Source: JANNWF01 sp052390415 (GTDB lineage Bacteria > Pseudomonadota > Gammaproteobacteria > Xanthomonadales > Xanthomonadaceae). Taken from it: 40,340 nt of DNA. The position numbers and the translations under genes are program-made. Shown piece by piece: positions 25,698 to 33,475 of this stretch. The stretch lies in contig JBQTGY010000110.1 of assembly GCA_052390415.1 (NCBI GenBank), positions 1 to 40,340 on the forward strand, written 5' to 3'. Below the pieces are notes generated by a model, which saw only the letters and a list, made by a program, of their open reading frames with translations, was not told the DNA's origin and did no database searches. Position 1 is the stretch's first letter; each line of letters begins with the position of its first letter.

Positions 25698-25776
25698 TTG
25701 TTCGCACCAGGGATTCTCCGACCCAAGCGGCATACTCCGTGTGTACCCGAGGGAGGGGAATTCCTGGTGCGAACAA
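25698..25776. repeat. Inverted repeat between MBOAT and AlgJ-like genes
   Basis: Arms TTGTTCGCACCAGGGATTC (25698-25716) and GAATTCCTGGTGCGAACAA (25758-25776) match at 18 of 19 positions, with a 41-nt loop. It begins 42 nt after the MBOAT stop. REP-like or a small MITE; no target duplication is obvious. Confidence 0.7.
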
Positions 25777-25837
25777 GGAACAAGCAAGGGCGCGAGCGCC
25801 TTCATGCATGGTCCGGGCTAGGGCCGACCCTGCCACC

Positions 25838-27001
25838 ATGTGGATGCGCTTATTGCCCGCTTTGCTGTTCATGGCCGTCTTGCTGCTGCCCCTGTTCGCG
25901 CAGATGACCGGAATGCCGCAGGTGCCGCCGCTTGAGGAATACCGCAAGCTCGCCGAGTGGCCCGACCAAGACGCCTACCTAACCGATGAGAAGGCCGATT
26001 TCCTCGGCTACACCGCCAAGCTCAACCGCTGGCATCTGGACAACTTCACCACCCGCGCGTTCTGGGTGCGGCTGCGTACGCAAACGCTGTTCACCCTGTT
26101 CAATGAATCCGACCAAGTGCATGTGGGTCCGGACAACTGGATGTTCTATCGCAGCGTGATCGACTTCGAAACGCCGTCGATCGAGCGCATCACGCCCGAA
26201 AGCCGGCAGGCGCTGGTGGCCAAGATCGAACGCCTGTCGGCGCTGCTCGACCAACGCGGCATCCAGCTCTACGTCATGCCGCTGGCGCTCAAGGACCGCT
26301 ACTACCCCGAGTTCCTCCCGTCCTCCGCCAGCCACGCGCGCCAATTCCGTTTCTATGACCAATTCATGGATGCGCTGGTCGCCAACGGTCGGTTGCGCGT
26401 GATCGACAGTCGAGATCCGCTGGCGAATGCCAAGCGCGATGGAATGAAGATTTTCCATCAGACCGATTTCCACTGGACCGATCCGGCCGGCGCACTCGTA
26501 TTTCGCAGCCTGTTGCAGCAACTTGCCGCAAGCGAAGGACTCAAGGAATTTGCCGACAGCTGGCGCTATGAGATCGTTGATCAGCCGATGCCGGGCGGCG
26601 AAAGACGCGCCATACCGCTGTTCGAATCACCGCCTGAGCAATCGATAGGAGTGACGCCACTAGCGCCGCTCACCCGCTACGTGACACAGACCCATGCAAC
26701 CGGCGTCGACTGGTCAAGCACGGCCGAGCCCGGCCAGGGCCCGTTGTTGCAGCCCATGCTCGCTTTTGGCGACAGCTACTTGGATGCCGGCTTGCGCGCG
26801 GGATTTTTCTACCTGTTCGAGGCCGTGGCGCGCGGCAGGCTGTATACGGTGAGCCTCGCCGACGCCTATCAGCAGCGCCCCGCGGGTACCCGCTACCTGC
26901 TGCTCGAATGGATCACCAGCGGCACTTTTGCCATCGACACCGAGGTCACCGGGCTGATCACGGCGTTGGAAGCCGAAGGGCGCGATACCCCAGCGCCGTA
27001 G
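25838..27001 (+). CDS. AlgJ/AlgX-like SGNH O-acetyltransferase
   Basis: Probable periplasmic partner that transfers acetyl groups received via the MBOAT protein to a polysaccharide. 387 aa from the ATG at 25838: N-terminal anchor LLPALLFMAVLLLPLFAQM (about residues 4-23), then VHVGPDNWMFYRS, the catalytic Asp-x-His in HQTDFHWTDPAGA, and the late GDS block FGDSYLD, matching the AlgJ/AlgX fold. Longer in-frame starts (ATG 25679, 25808) would translate an inverted repeat, so I reject them. The ribosome binding site is weak. No alginate or other exopolysaccharide synthesis genes are nearby, so the acceptor glycan is unknown. Confidence 0.88.
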   Translation: MWMRLLPALLFMAVLLLPLFAQMTGMPQVPPLEEYRKLAEWPDQDAYLTDEKADFLGYTAKLNRWHLDNFTTRAFWVRLRTQTLFTLFNESDQVHVGPDNWMFYRSVIDFETPSIERITPESRQALVAKIERLSALLDQRGIQLYVMPLALKDRYYPEFLPSSASHARQFRFYDQFMDALVANGRLRVIDSRDPLANAKRDGMKIFHQTDFHWTDPAGALVFRSLLQQLAASEGLKEFADSWRYEIVDQPMPGGERRAIPLFESPPEQSIGVTPLAPLTRYVTQTHATGVDWSSTAEPGQGPLLQPMLAFGDSYLDAGLRAGFFYLFEAVARGRLYTVSLADAYQQRPAGTRYLLLEWITSGTFAIDTEVTGLITALEAEGRDTPAP

Positions 27002-27076
27002 TGACGTCTGTCCCTCTGGATGTCGGTCGCGCGGGGAAATCTTTCGGCATTGGCCCGGCACATTCCGCCGCCGCAT

Positions 27077-27098
27077 GGGGCGGGCCGCGGTCCGCCCC
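27077..27098 (+). terminator. GC hairpin after the acetyltransferase gene
   Basis: Perfect 7-bp stem GGGGCGG / CCGCCCC with an 8-nt loop, about 75 nt past the stop. No T tract follows. A similar CATGGGGCGGGCC string occurs in reverse at about 40145-40155, so it may be a repeat. Confidence 0.35.
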
Positions 27099-27195
27099 GC
27101 GCGGTCCGAACCCACGCACGCAAACACCTTTGACCGACGACTGCATTTTTCCCATGCGATGCTTTGCCACAGGCGAGGCTCCGGGGAGAACGCTG

Positions 27196-27825
27196 ATGCC
27201 ACTGATTTTCGTGATGCTGGGCGTGGTGATGCCGCTGTGTGGCGTGATCTGGCTGGGCTGGAGCGTTGGCACGCTGGTGGCCGTGCTGGCGGTCGAGAAC
27301 TGGCTCGCGCTGGGCCTGATGGGTCTGCGCATTCGCCGCCACGAGCAACTGACCAGTGATCCCCTGCACCACCGGCCCGAGATCTATTCCCGCTTCGGCA
27401 AATGGACGATGCCGTCGCCACGCGGCCGCTTTCTGCTCGACTATGGGGTGCAGTCTCTGGTTGCCGGGCTGGGTCTGGTCCTGATCTGCGTAATGGTGCC
27501 CTACCTCTACGTCGCCAAACACCCGCTGATGGCGGCACCCATGCTGCCGCAATGGGACGATGTCGCGCTGGGTGCCGCCGTTGCCACCGTCTGCAGCCTG
27601 ATCGAAGTGCCCGTTGTCCTGCGTCAGACGCGCGGCGACAGCTTCTCGCTGATGCAGGATGCCGCGATGCGCCGCTACATGATCGTTGTCGGCTGCATCG
27701 TCATCGTGATGACCACGCCGATGCTGGCCAACGTCTGGAACAACCCGCTGGTACTTCTGCTCGGAGTGATCGCGGTGAAAACGACAATGGACTGGATGGC
27801 GCGGACGGGACCGCACCGTCGGTAG
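27196..27825 (+). CDS. Small polytopic membrane protein (DUF6498-like)
   Basis: 209 aa from the ATG at 27196, which has GGAGA seven bases upstream; an ATG at 27154 is less likely. Five or six hydrophobic segments. The N-terminal pattern GVIWLGWSVGTLVAVLAVENWLALGLMGLRI resembles DUF6498 proteins, where a W-S-x-x-x-L... segment is followed by a conserved E-N. The C-terminal VLLLGVIAVKTTMDWMAR fits as well. Function unknown. It follows the AlgJ-like gene after 194 bp containing a GC hairpin, so co-transcription with the acetylation pair is possible but unproven. It is convergent with the TPR lipoprotein gene. Confidence 0.8.
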   Translation: MPLIFVMLGVVMPLCGVIWLGWSVGTLVAVLAVENWLALGLMGLRIRRHEQLTSDPLHHRPEIYSRFGKWTMPSPRGRFLLDYGVQSLVAGLGLVLICVMVPYLYVAKHPLMAAPMLPQWDDVALGAAVATVCSLIEVPVVLRQTRGDSFSLMQDAAMRRYMIVVGCIVIVMTTPMLANVWNNPLVLLLGVIAVKTTMDWMARTGPHRR

Positions 27826-27948
27826 TCGCGCAGCAAGTCGCCAAAGCGCATCTGTCAGCCTCTGGCCCGCCGTTTTGGCGTGGGTCGATCGCGCTGAGAT
27901 ATCGGAGCGCGGTCTAGCAGGACAGAGGGACTGATCCGCTGCCGATGC

Positions 27949-29127
27949 TCAGCGCGGTGGCTGCGAACTTTCCAACGAACGCAGCTTGGCCTGATACAGG
28001 TGTTGGTCGCGGTCGCGTGGCGCGTTGTCCTGTGCTTGTTGCAGCAGGCTGGCCGCATTCGCCGGCTGTCCCAGGGCGTCGTACGCAACCGCCATCCGCC
28101 AATAGGCCTCGTGCAGATATGGCGCCATTTCTGCCGCTTGCGCATAGTAGGAAAGTGCCAACCGCGGCTTGCCCTCGGCGATGGCCGTGCCGCCCATCTC
28201 GATGTAGCGGTAGGGGTCGTGATTGGGCAACAGCGCAAGCCTGGCGTCGATGGCTTGGGCATCCAACCAACGGCGCTGATCCCTCAACAGCGAGCGCAGA
28301 TTGCCGAGCAGACTCAGGTTGTCGCCATGCCGCGCCAGCGCATGGCGGTAAATTGCCTCGGCGGCGTCAACCGCACCCATCCGGCGGTGCAATACCGCAA
28401 GCGAATTGAATGCGCTCGGATTGTCAGCGTCATGCTCAAGTGCGGTCAAAAGTAACCAATAGCTGCGGCGATGATCGCCTTGAACCAGGGCTTCGGCGGC
28501 CAGGTTGACGTAAAACATCGACATCAATTCCGCCGCTTCCACGCGACCGCCGCTGCGCTGACCGCGAGTCGGAAAGTAGTCGATGACGATGTGCGGCCTT
28601 TGCGTGACCAGAAACCCTGGCTCATCCACGAACGTAGGATCGTAAAGGCGTGTGCGCACGTGTTCGGCGACCGTGACCAGACCCTCTCGACGTTCGAAAA
28701 CAGGCGCGCTGCGCGCCCGTTGATAACCGACCTCAACCCCTGCCAGCCGCGCGAGCGCAGTGGTGAGCAGTGCAAGCGATAGACAGTTGCCCTGCCCACC
28801 CGCCAGCGCTTCGGTGGGGGTCAGGGTGTCGCCGTGATAGCGAAAATCGCTCAGTCGGCGATCCAGATATTCATAAATTCGCTCGTGCGGTTTGTGCAGG
28901 GCGTTGGCCGGGTCCAAGAAATAGTTGAGGAAGTGCTGTTGCTGTTCAGCACTCAAGTCCAGAACCTGCTCGGCATCCGGCAGCGCCACGGGTTCGCCAA
29001 ACAGCTCGGAACGAACCGGGATCGGTGCAGGTGCGGCGGCCAAGGCAACCTGCGGCCGCGTTGGCGCAGCGGCGCAGCCGGCGAGCAGCAGGGTCAGTCC
29101 CATCGATGTGGCCACCGCTAAACGCAT
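27949..29127 (-). CDS. Lipoprotein with transglutaminase-like and TPR regions
   Basis: 392 aa from the ATG at 29127, with AGGAG eight bases upstream; ATG 29133 is too close to it. Lipoprotein signal MRLAVATSMGLTLLLAG|C (Cys18). Residues about 45-200 look like a transglutaminase-like (SirB1-type) domain: Cys115 in GGQGNCLSLALL, His156 in VAEHVRTRLY, Asp183 in VIDYF. From about 215 to the end run at least four TPR-type helical pairs (for example NPSAFNSLAVLHRRMG, NLSLLGNLRSLL). Outer-membrane attachment is likely since residue 2 after Cys is Ala. Enzymatic activity is unproven; many relatives are annotated only as TPR proteins. Confidence 0.85.
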   Translation of the reverse strand: MRLAVATSMGLTLLLAGCAAAPTRPQVALAAAPAPIPVRSELFGEPVALPDAEQVLDLSAEQQQHFLNYFLDPANALHKPHERIYEYLDRRLSDFRYHGDTLTPTEALAGGQGNCLSLALLTTALARLAGVEVGYQRARSAPVFERREGLVTVAEHVRTRLYDPTFVDEPGFLVTQRPHIVIDYFPTRGQRSGGRVEAAELMSMFYVNLAAEALVQGDHRRSYWLLLTALEHDADNPSAFNSLAVLHRRMGAVDAAEAIYRHALARHGDNLSLLGNLRSLLRDQRRWLDAQAIDARLALLPNHDPYRYIEMGGTAIAEGKPRLALSYYAQAAEMAPYLHEAYWRMAVAYDALGQPANAASLLQQAQDNAPRDRDQHLYQAKLRSLESSQPPR

Positions 29128-29329
29128 CGGCATTACTCCTGATCGTGCGGCCGAGTATGCCGCTTGAAGACGACGCCAGAACAGATGGTGCACCTGCAGC
29201 GGCGGAGGGGGCCGGCGACAGGCACGTCACCCTGGAGTCGGCCAAAATCAACCAGCGAGCAACACAACCTCAACGGCCTCAACGCGCAGGCGCAGCGAAG
29301 CGCGTGGATGAATTCGTCTTGTCCGGGAA

Positions 29330-31954
29330 TCAACCATCGCTGCGCAGACACTCACTCGGCGAGATCGCCGCCGAGCGCCGTGCCGGCAACCATGAGGCCA
29401 CTAACGCCACCACCACCAGCAACAGGGGCTCGAACACGAAGGCATTGATCGAGAACGTCAGTACGTGCTCGGTGACATGCGCCAGCAGTCGGCTCAGTGC
29501 CCACGCCAGCAGCAGCCCGATCAGCAGTCCCCACAGCACTGGCTGGGACGCGCCGCGCATGACGTGACGCACGACGTCGTGCGCCTGCGCACCCAAGGCG
29601 AGGCGCACACCGAGCCCTTTGCGCTGTTTGACCACGGCATAGCTCACCAGTCCGTACAAGCCCACGCAGCTGATCGCCAGCGCCAGCCAGGCCAGCGATG
29701 CACTCAGCCGGCTCGCGATGGTCAGCGGCAGACGCTGCATGCGCAGGGCATCGACCATGCGTAACGGTTGGCAGCTCGCTTGCGGCGCGATGTTCAGACA
29801 ATCGGATTGCAGTTTTGCCAAGTGCGCAGGTGATGCGTCGCGCAGCGCAATCATCAAGGTCGGCGCCGCCGCGCTTCCGGCCGGTGCCGGCAGGTACACC
29901 ACGGCGCGCAGCGGATCACCGAGCAGCCAACCGGAGGCATAGTCCTTCACCACCCCGATCACTTCGACCTGGCGGTCGATCACCCAGCCGTCCTCTTGAT
30001 CACCTTGCAGACGCAGTGTCTTTCCAAGCGGTGATTCATTGGGCCACAGCAACGCCGCGGCTCGCTCGGAGACGATTGCCGAGGGCGAGGTATCGCCTTC
30101 GGCACGATTGAAGCGCCGGCCGGCTTGCAGTTCCAGACCGAGCAGACTCCACCAACCGGCATCCACAAAACGCAGACGAACCCGGTCGTCGTGCCCGTCG
30201 CGCTGTGCGTTCGCCACATGCATCGGCGCCATGAACGGGATCGTGGATGTGGCACTGACACCGGCGACATTGGGCAGCAGCTCCAGCTCACGCGCCAGCC
30301 GGCCGTCGTCGACCACACCGCCCAGCGCCACCATCGGAACAGGGTCGAAGCCGATCTGCACATCACGGGTGACCCGCGCGTTCGCCGCCACCAGCCCGGC
30401 CAGCACGACCAGAAAGACGCTGGCCGCCAGCTGCAGCGTCATCAATCCGCCGCGCAGGCCCTTGGGTTCGGACTTCTTCAGCGCGCCCGCATCGGGATTC
30501 GCCGAGCCGTTGCCGGTGAACGGCGCGGTCAACCACCACGCCGGCAAGGTGCCAAAACATGCCGCAGCAAACAGCGCCATGACAAACGCGACCAACACGG
30601 TGCCCCAGCCGATGTGCAGCTCGATCAGGTCCAGCCCCAGCTCGGATATCAGACCAAACACGGCTTGGTGGATCGGTTGCAGCAACAGCGCCACCAACAA
30701 CAAGGCAGCCAGTCCCGCCATTGCACCCAACAGCAGGCACTCCAGCAACATCTCGAAGAACAAGCGGCCGCGACTGGCACCCAAGGCCGCGCGCAAGGCC
30801 AGATCGTGACGCCGCGCCGAAAAGCGCGCGAGCACCAGATTGGCGAGATTGGCCGCCGCGATCAGCAAGATCAACAGCATCAGCACCGCCAGCGGTATGC
30901 CCGCCGTGATGACGTCGCGGCGATCCGCCTCGCGCATGATTCCCGACCGCTTTACCGCATCGATGCCCACCAGCTGCACCTCGGCGTCGCGAGCCAGGCT
31001 GAGCGCTTCGGCGCGACCTCGCAGGGCGGCCGTGAGCGCCTCCACACTCGCGCCTTCGCGCAGAAACCCGCCCAGTTCGACCGCGAGCGAATCATCGTCA
31101 CCACCGACGGTAGGCGGACGATCCTGGGCGCGAATCCAGTACAACACGCCGACTTCCATCAGCCCGCCGTAGTTGCGTCCGGCCACACCGATCACGGTAA
31201 ACGAGCGATCAGCAATCCGGACCGGTTGCCCGATCACGTCGACGTCGCGGCCGAACAGCTTGTCGCGGCCACGCTTGCTCAAGATGAGGGTGTCGCGATC
31301 GCGCGGATCGTCCGGGCCAAACCACAGCCGGCCGGCCACGGGCGGCAAGCCGGTCAGGCGGAAGAAATTGTCCGATACCGACTCGCCAAGTCCGCGATAG
31401 TGTTGGTCGGTGCTCAGCGGTTCATTGATGGGCTGATGCGAGAACAGGCCTTCGACCATGGCTGGCGGCTCGGCCAACAGCTGCGCCGCCTCGGCCTCGG
31501 TGAAGCTGGATACCGGCTTCACCTCGGCGGTGCGACCTTCCAGATAGAACCAGCGATCCACCCGCTCGAACGCCGGCATCTGGAAGGCGTAAGCGGCGAA
31601 AAGGCCATACAGAAGCACGCCCATCGCCAGCGGCAGGGCCAGCACGGTGACTGCCGTGAGCGTGAATCCACGGCTGCGCAACAGACTGCGCAGCGCCAGG
31701 CGGACGCTGCGCGACAGGTCATCGACCCAGGACAATCCCCACACCCGGCGCACCGAATCCCGATGCAACTCGAGCATGCCCAGTTCGATCCGCGCGCGTC
31801 GATTCGCCTCGACGGCATCGATGCCTTGCTCGCGCAATTGCTGACAACGCTGGGCGAGGTGGAAGGCCAACTCATCGTCGAGATCGCGTTCGAATTCTCG
31901 GCGCCGCAACAACGCGGACAGCCGACCACGCAGACCGCGCAGACCGCGCATCAT
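29330..31954 (-). CDS. ADOP/MacB-type ABC transporter permease
   Basis: 874 aa from the ATG at 31954, which overlaps the padR stop as ATGA. An N-terminal prefix (RRREFERDLDDELAFHLAQRCQQLREQG, about residues 16-45) is typical of the ADOP class (duplicated orphan permeases). Then comes a membrane segment, a large MacB-type periplasmic domain, three membrane segments (FtsX core, about residues 380-480), a second periplasmic domain and a second FtsX block to the C-terminus (WLPARRSAAISPSECLRSDG). No ATPase gene is adjacent, as expected for this orphan class. Probably an efflux or stress-related permease under PadR control; substrate unknown. Confidence 0.9.
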   Translation of the reverse strand: MMRGLRGLRGRLSALLRRREFERDLDDELAFHLAQRCQQLREQGIDAVEANRRARIELGMLELHRDSVRRVWGLSWVDDLSRSVRLALRSLLRSRGFTLTAVTVLALPLAMGVLLYGLFAAYAFQMPAFERVDRWFYLEGRTAEVKPVSSFTEAEAAQLLAEPPAMVEGLFSHQPINEPLSTDQHYRGLGESVSDNFFRLTGLPPVAGRLWFGPDDPRDRDTLILSKRGRDKLFGRDVDVIGQPVRIADRSFTVIGVAGRNYGGLMEVGVLYWIRAQDRPPTVGGDDDSLAVELGGFLREGASVEALTAALRGRAEALSLARDAEVQLVGIDAVKRSGIMREADRRDVITAGIPLAVLMLLILLIAAANLANLVLARFSARRHDLALRAALGASRGRLFFEMLLECLLLGAMAGLAALLLVALLLQPIHQAVFGLISELGLDLIELHIGWGTVLVAFVMALFAAACFGTLPAWWLTAPFTGNGSANPDAGALKKSEPKGLRGGLMTLQLAASVFLVVLAGLVAANARVTRDVQIGFDPVPMVALGGVVDDGRLARELELLPNVAGVSATSTIPFMAPMHVANAQRDGHDDRVRLRFVDAGWWSLLGLELQAGRRFNRAEGDTSPSAIVSERAAALLWPNESPLGKTLRLQGDQEDGWVIDRQVEVIGVVKDYASGWLLGDPLRAVVYLPAPAGSAAAPTLMIALRDASPAHLAKLQSDCLNIAPQASCQPLRMVDALRMQRLPLTIASRLSASLAWLALAISCVGLYGLVSYAVVKQRKGLGVRLALGAQAHDVVRHVMRGASQPVLWGLLIGLLLAWALSRLLAHVTEHVLTFSINAFVFEPLLLVVVALVASWLPARRSAAISPSECLRSDG

Positions 31955-32292
31955 GCGATCAACTCCGCGCTGCCGGCATTGAGCAGCGACTGCATGGCTT
32001 CCACCAGTTCGCGCCAATCCTCCATTCCGGCGGTGAGTTGCCGACGCCCTGCTGGCGTCAAGTCATAGAACTTGGCCCGTCGGTTGTTCTCGGACGTGCC
32101 CCAGGTGGCGGCGATCAGGCCTTGGGCTTCGAGCCGATGCAGGGCCGGATACAGCGCGCCCTGCTCCACCCGCAGCACGTCACGTGAGCCGCGCTGGATG
32201 CGTTCCATGATCGCGAAGCCATGCGCCTCGCCGAACGAGATCGCCTTCAGCGCGAGCAGCTCCAAGGTTCCGGGCAGGACAGACTGCGGCAT
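31951..32292 (-). CDS. PadR-family transcriptional repressor
   Basis: 113 aa. The winged helix opens LPGTLELLALKAISFGEAHGFAIMERIQR, with the recognition region VEQGALYPALHRLEAQGLI and wing WGTSENNRRAKFYDLTPAGRRQL, all standard for PadR. A short C-terminal helix gives the dimer interface. It overlaps the permease gene by 4 nt, so regulator and permease form one operon. A perfect 29-nt palindrome lies 16 nt upstream of its start and is the likely operator for autoregulation. Confidence 0.94.
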   Translation of the reverse strand: MPQSVLPGTLELLALKAISFGEAHGFAIMERIQRGSRDVLRVEQGALYPALHRLEAQGLIAATWGTSENNRRAKFYDLTPAGRRQLTAGMEDWRELVEAMQSLLNAGSAELIA

Positions 32293-32307
32293 AACTCACC
32301 TATATTG

Positions 32308-32336
32308 CTTAGGGGAGTCAACGATACTCCCCTAAG
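32308..32336 (-). promoter_or_regulatory. Perfect palindrome, probable PadR operator
   Basis: CTTAGGGGAGT-N7-ACTCCCCTAAG, 11-bp perfect arms centred 30 bp upstream of padR. There is no flanking T tract, so a terminator is unlikely. A TTGACT within it (minus strand) could be part of a promoter, which would fit repression by occlusion. Confidence 0.7.
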
Positions 32337-32553
32337 CTGTTATGTGGAAACAGGCCATAGGTCACGGACATGCGATTCCGGCGGCAAAGCGGCGTATCCG
32401 GTCGCAACCCATGAATGTCGGCATCCCACTCTGCAAGCACTCTGTTCGCCCTCCCAAGTGATCATTTCGATGCCCGCAATCCGCCAGAATCGTGCCCGAA
32501 CGGCGCCTTGGAACGGTCCCAAGCTGGCGCCTTTACCTCGTCGAGGAGCCGCC

Positions 32554-32985
32554 GTGTTCGCGAATTCATTTGTCTGGCTGGTGCTGACCAGCGCGGTACT
32601 CGCTGCGCCGACCACAGCCGCCGAGTTCACTGCCGTCGACCCGGCGAACATCAATATTGGCTGCACCTACAGCCGCAGCGAGAATCAAACTCCTTTTCTT
32701 GTGGTGCGGGCATTGCTGCAGGACGCAGACGGGCCGCGGGTGTTTCTGGGTCTGGATGGCGAGGATCTGGCCTTCGAGATCGAGGATGAAGGCGAAGGCG
32801 AAGGCGAAGGCGAGCCCAGTGCAGCCTACAAACGCGCGAATCTGAGGCTTGTCGTGCACTTCGGTGCGTCGATCGAACAAGATTGCGGCGACGACTGTGC
32901 CGGCACGCTGCGCAAGGTGCGGGTGGAACTGGATGACGGAACGCAGCGCAAGGAAATCGAAGCGATCGAGCATTGCGGATGCTGA
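32554..32985 (+). CDS. Small secreted protein with Glu-Gly repeat, unassigned
   Basis: 143 aa from a GTG at 32554 with GAGGAG five bases upstream; an ATG at 32470 lacks such a signal and would hide the signal peptide. Signal peptide FANSFVWLVLTSAVLAAPTTAA with likely cleavage near AxA. The mature part is acidic, with five cysteines (one in NIGCTYS, then DCGDDC and a terminal CGC) and an EDEGEGEGEGE stretch encoded by four tandem GAAGGC units. I do not recognise the family. It stands alone between the divergent padR gene and a convergent short gene. Cysteine pairing suggests a disulfide-stabilised periplasmic or extracellular protein. Confidence 0.7.
   Translation: MFANSFVWLVLTSAVLAAPTTAAEFTAVDPANINIGCTYSRSENQTPFLVVRALLQDADGPRVFLGLDGEDLAFEIEDEGEGEGEGEPSAAYKRANLRLVVHFGASIEQDCGDDCAGTLRKVRVELDDGTQRKEIEAIEHCGC
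32788..32811 (+). repeat. Hexanucleotide tandem repeat (GAAGGC)4
   Basis: Four perfect 6-bp units in frame, encoding (Glu-Gly)4 within the secreted protein. Copy changes would keep the frame. Confidence 0.9.
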
Positions 32986-33001
32986 ACCTGCGGCTCACGA
33001 G

Positions 33002-33025
33002 GCGGGCCTGGGCGCCTAGGCCCGC
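33002..33025. terminator. Hairpin between convergent genes
   Basis: GCGGGCCT-N8-AGGCCCGC, perfect 8-bp stem 17 nt after the secreted-protein stop and 16 nt before the end of the convergent gene. Lacks a T tract; could stop both transcripts or be a REP relic. Confidence 0.45.
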
Positions 33026-33040
33026 ACTGCCATCACAACG

Positions 33041-33256
33041 CTACGGCGCAGCCGCCGAGCCGGAACCTGCCCCGCGCGGCGCCAATGCTTCCCGGTAACG
33101 CTGATGCAGCGCTAACACCTTCGCCACGCAGTCCAACGTCTCAGGGTAGGGCGGCACTCCGCCATAGCGCACCAGCGCGCCGATGCGGAGTTTGTACGCA
33201 GCGGCCAGCAGGGTGAGATTGCCCTCGTCGCGCTTCATCAGCATGCGCAGATGCAT
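33041..33256 (-). CDS. Short hypothetical protein
   Basis: 71 aa from the ATG at 33256 (MHLRMLMKRDEGN). The text LTLLAAAYKLRIGALVRYGGVPPYPETLDCVAKVLALHQRYREAL looks like genuine helical protein, and the composition changes upstream of this Met, where sequence becomes Arg/Pro-rich and repeat-derived. No family recognised. No clear ribosome binding site, so it may be a remnant of a longer gene. Confidence 0.35.
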   Translation of the reverse strand: MHLRMLMKRDEGNLTLLAAAYKLRIGALVRYGGVPPYPETLDCVAKVLALHQRYREALAPRGAGSGSAAAP

Positions 33257-33386
33257 CGCCCAACCCGGATGGTCTCGGCGATGTCCAAAGAGTCTTGCGC
33301 ATGGCCGCGAGCCTGGCGGCCGCACCCTGACTGCACCGGGGGGACTGGCGACAGAGTCGACTTCGTTCACCTGCAAAGACCGCACT

Positions 33387-33404
33387 TGGAAAGTGCACTC
33401 TGAC
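33387..33404 (+). repeat. Half copy of the GTCAGAGTGCAC repeat
   Basis: GGAAAGTGCACTCTGACC matches one arm of the inverted repeat at 37966-38011; the other arm is not recognisable. A small GCACTT-GGA-AAGTGC hairpin overlaps it. Confidence 0.5.
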
Positions 33405-33475
33405 CCGTGCTTCGAAGTGGTCAGGGGCTTGCTTAACCGGCGTATGCTTGGTGTCCGTCAGCTTTGGGCCAGGCC

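Noticed and set aside
30125..32068. Long open frame of about 647 codons on the plus strand, antisense to the permease gene
   Set aside because: Codon content is Gln/Arg/His-rich, typical of the antisense of a GC-rich gene; the minus-strand frame encodes a clear ADOP permease.
32308..32336. padR palindrome as an intrinsic terminator
   Set aside because: No T tract on either side and it lies directly upstream of a regulator gene, so an operator fits better.
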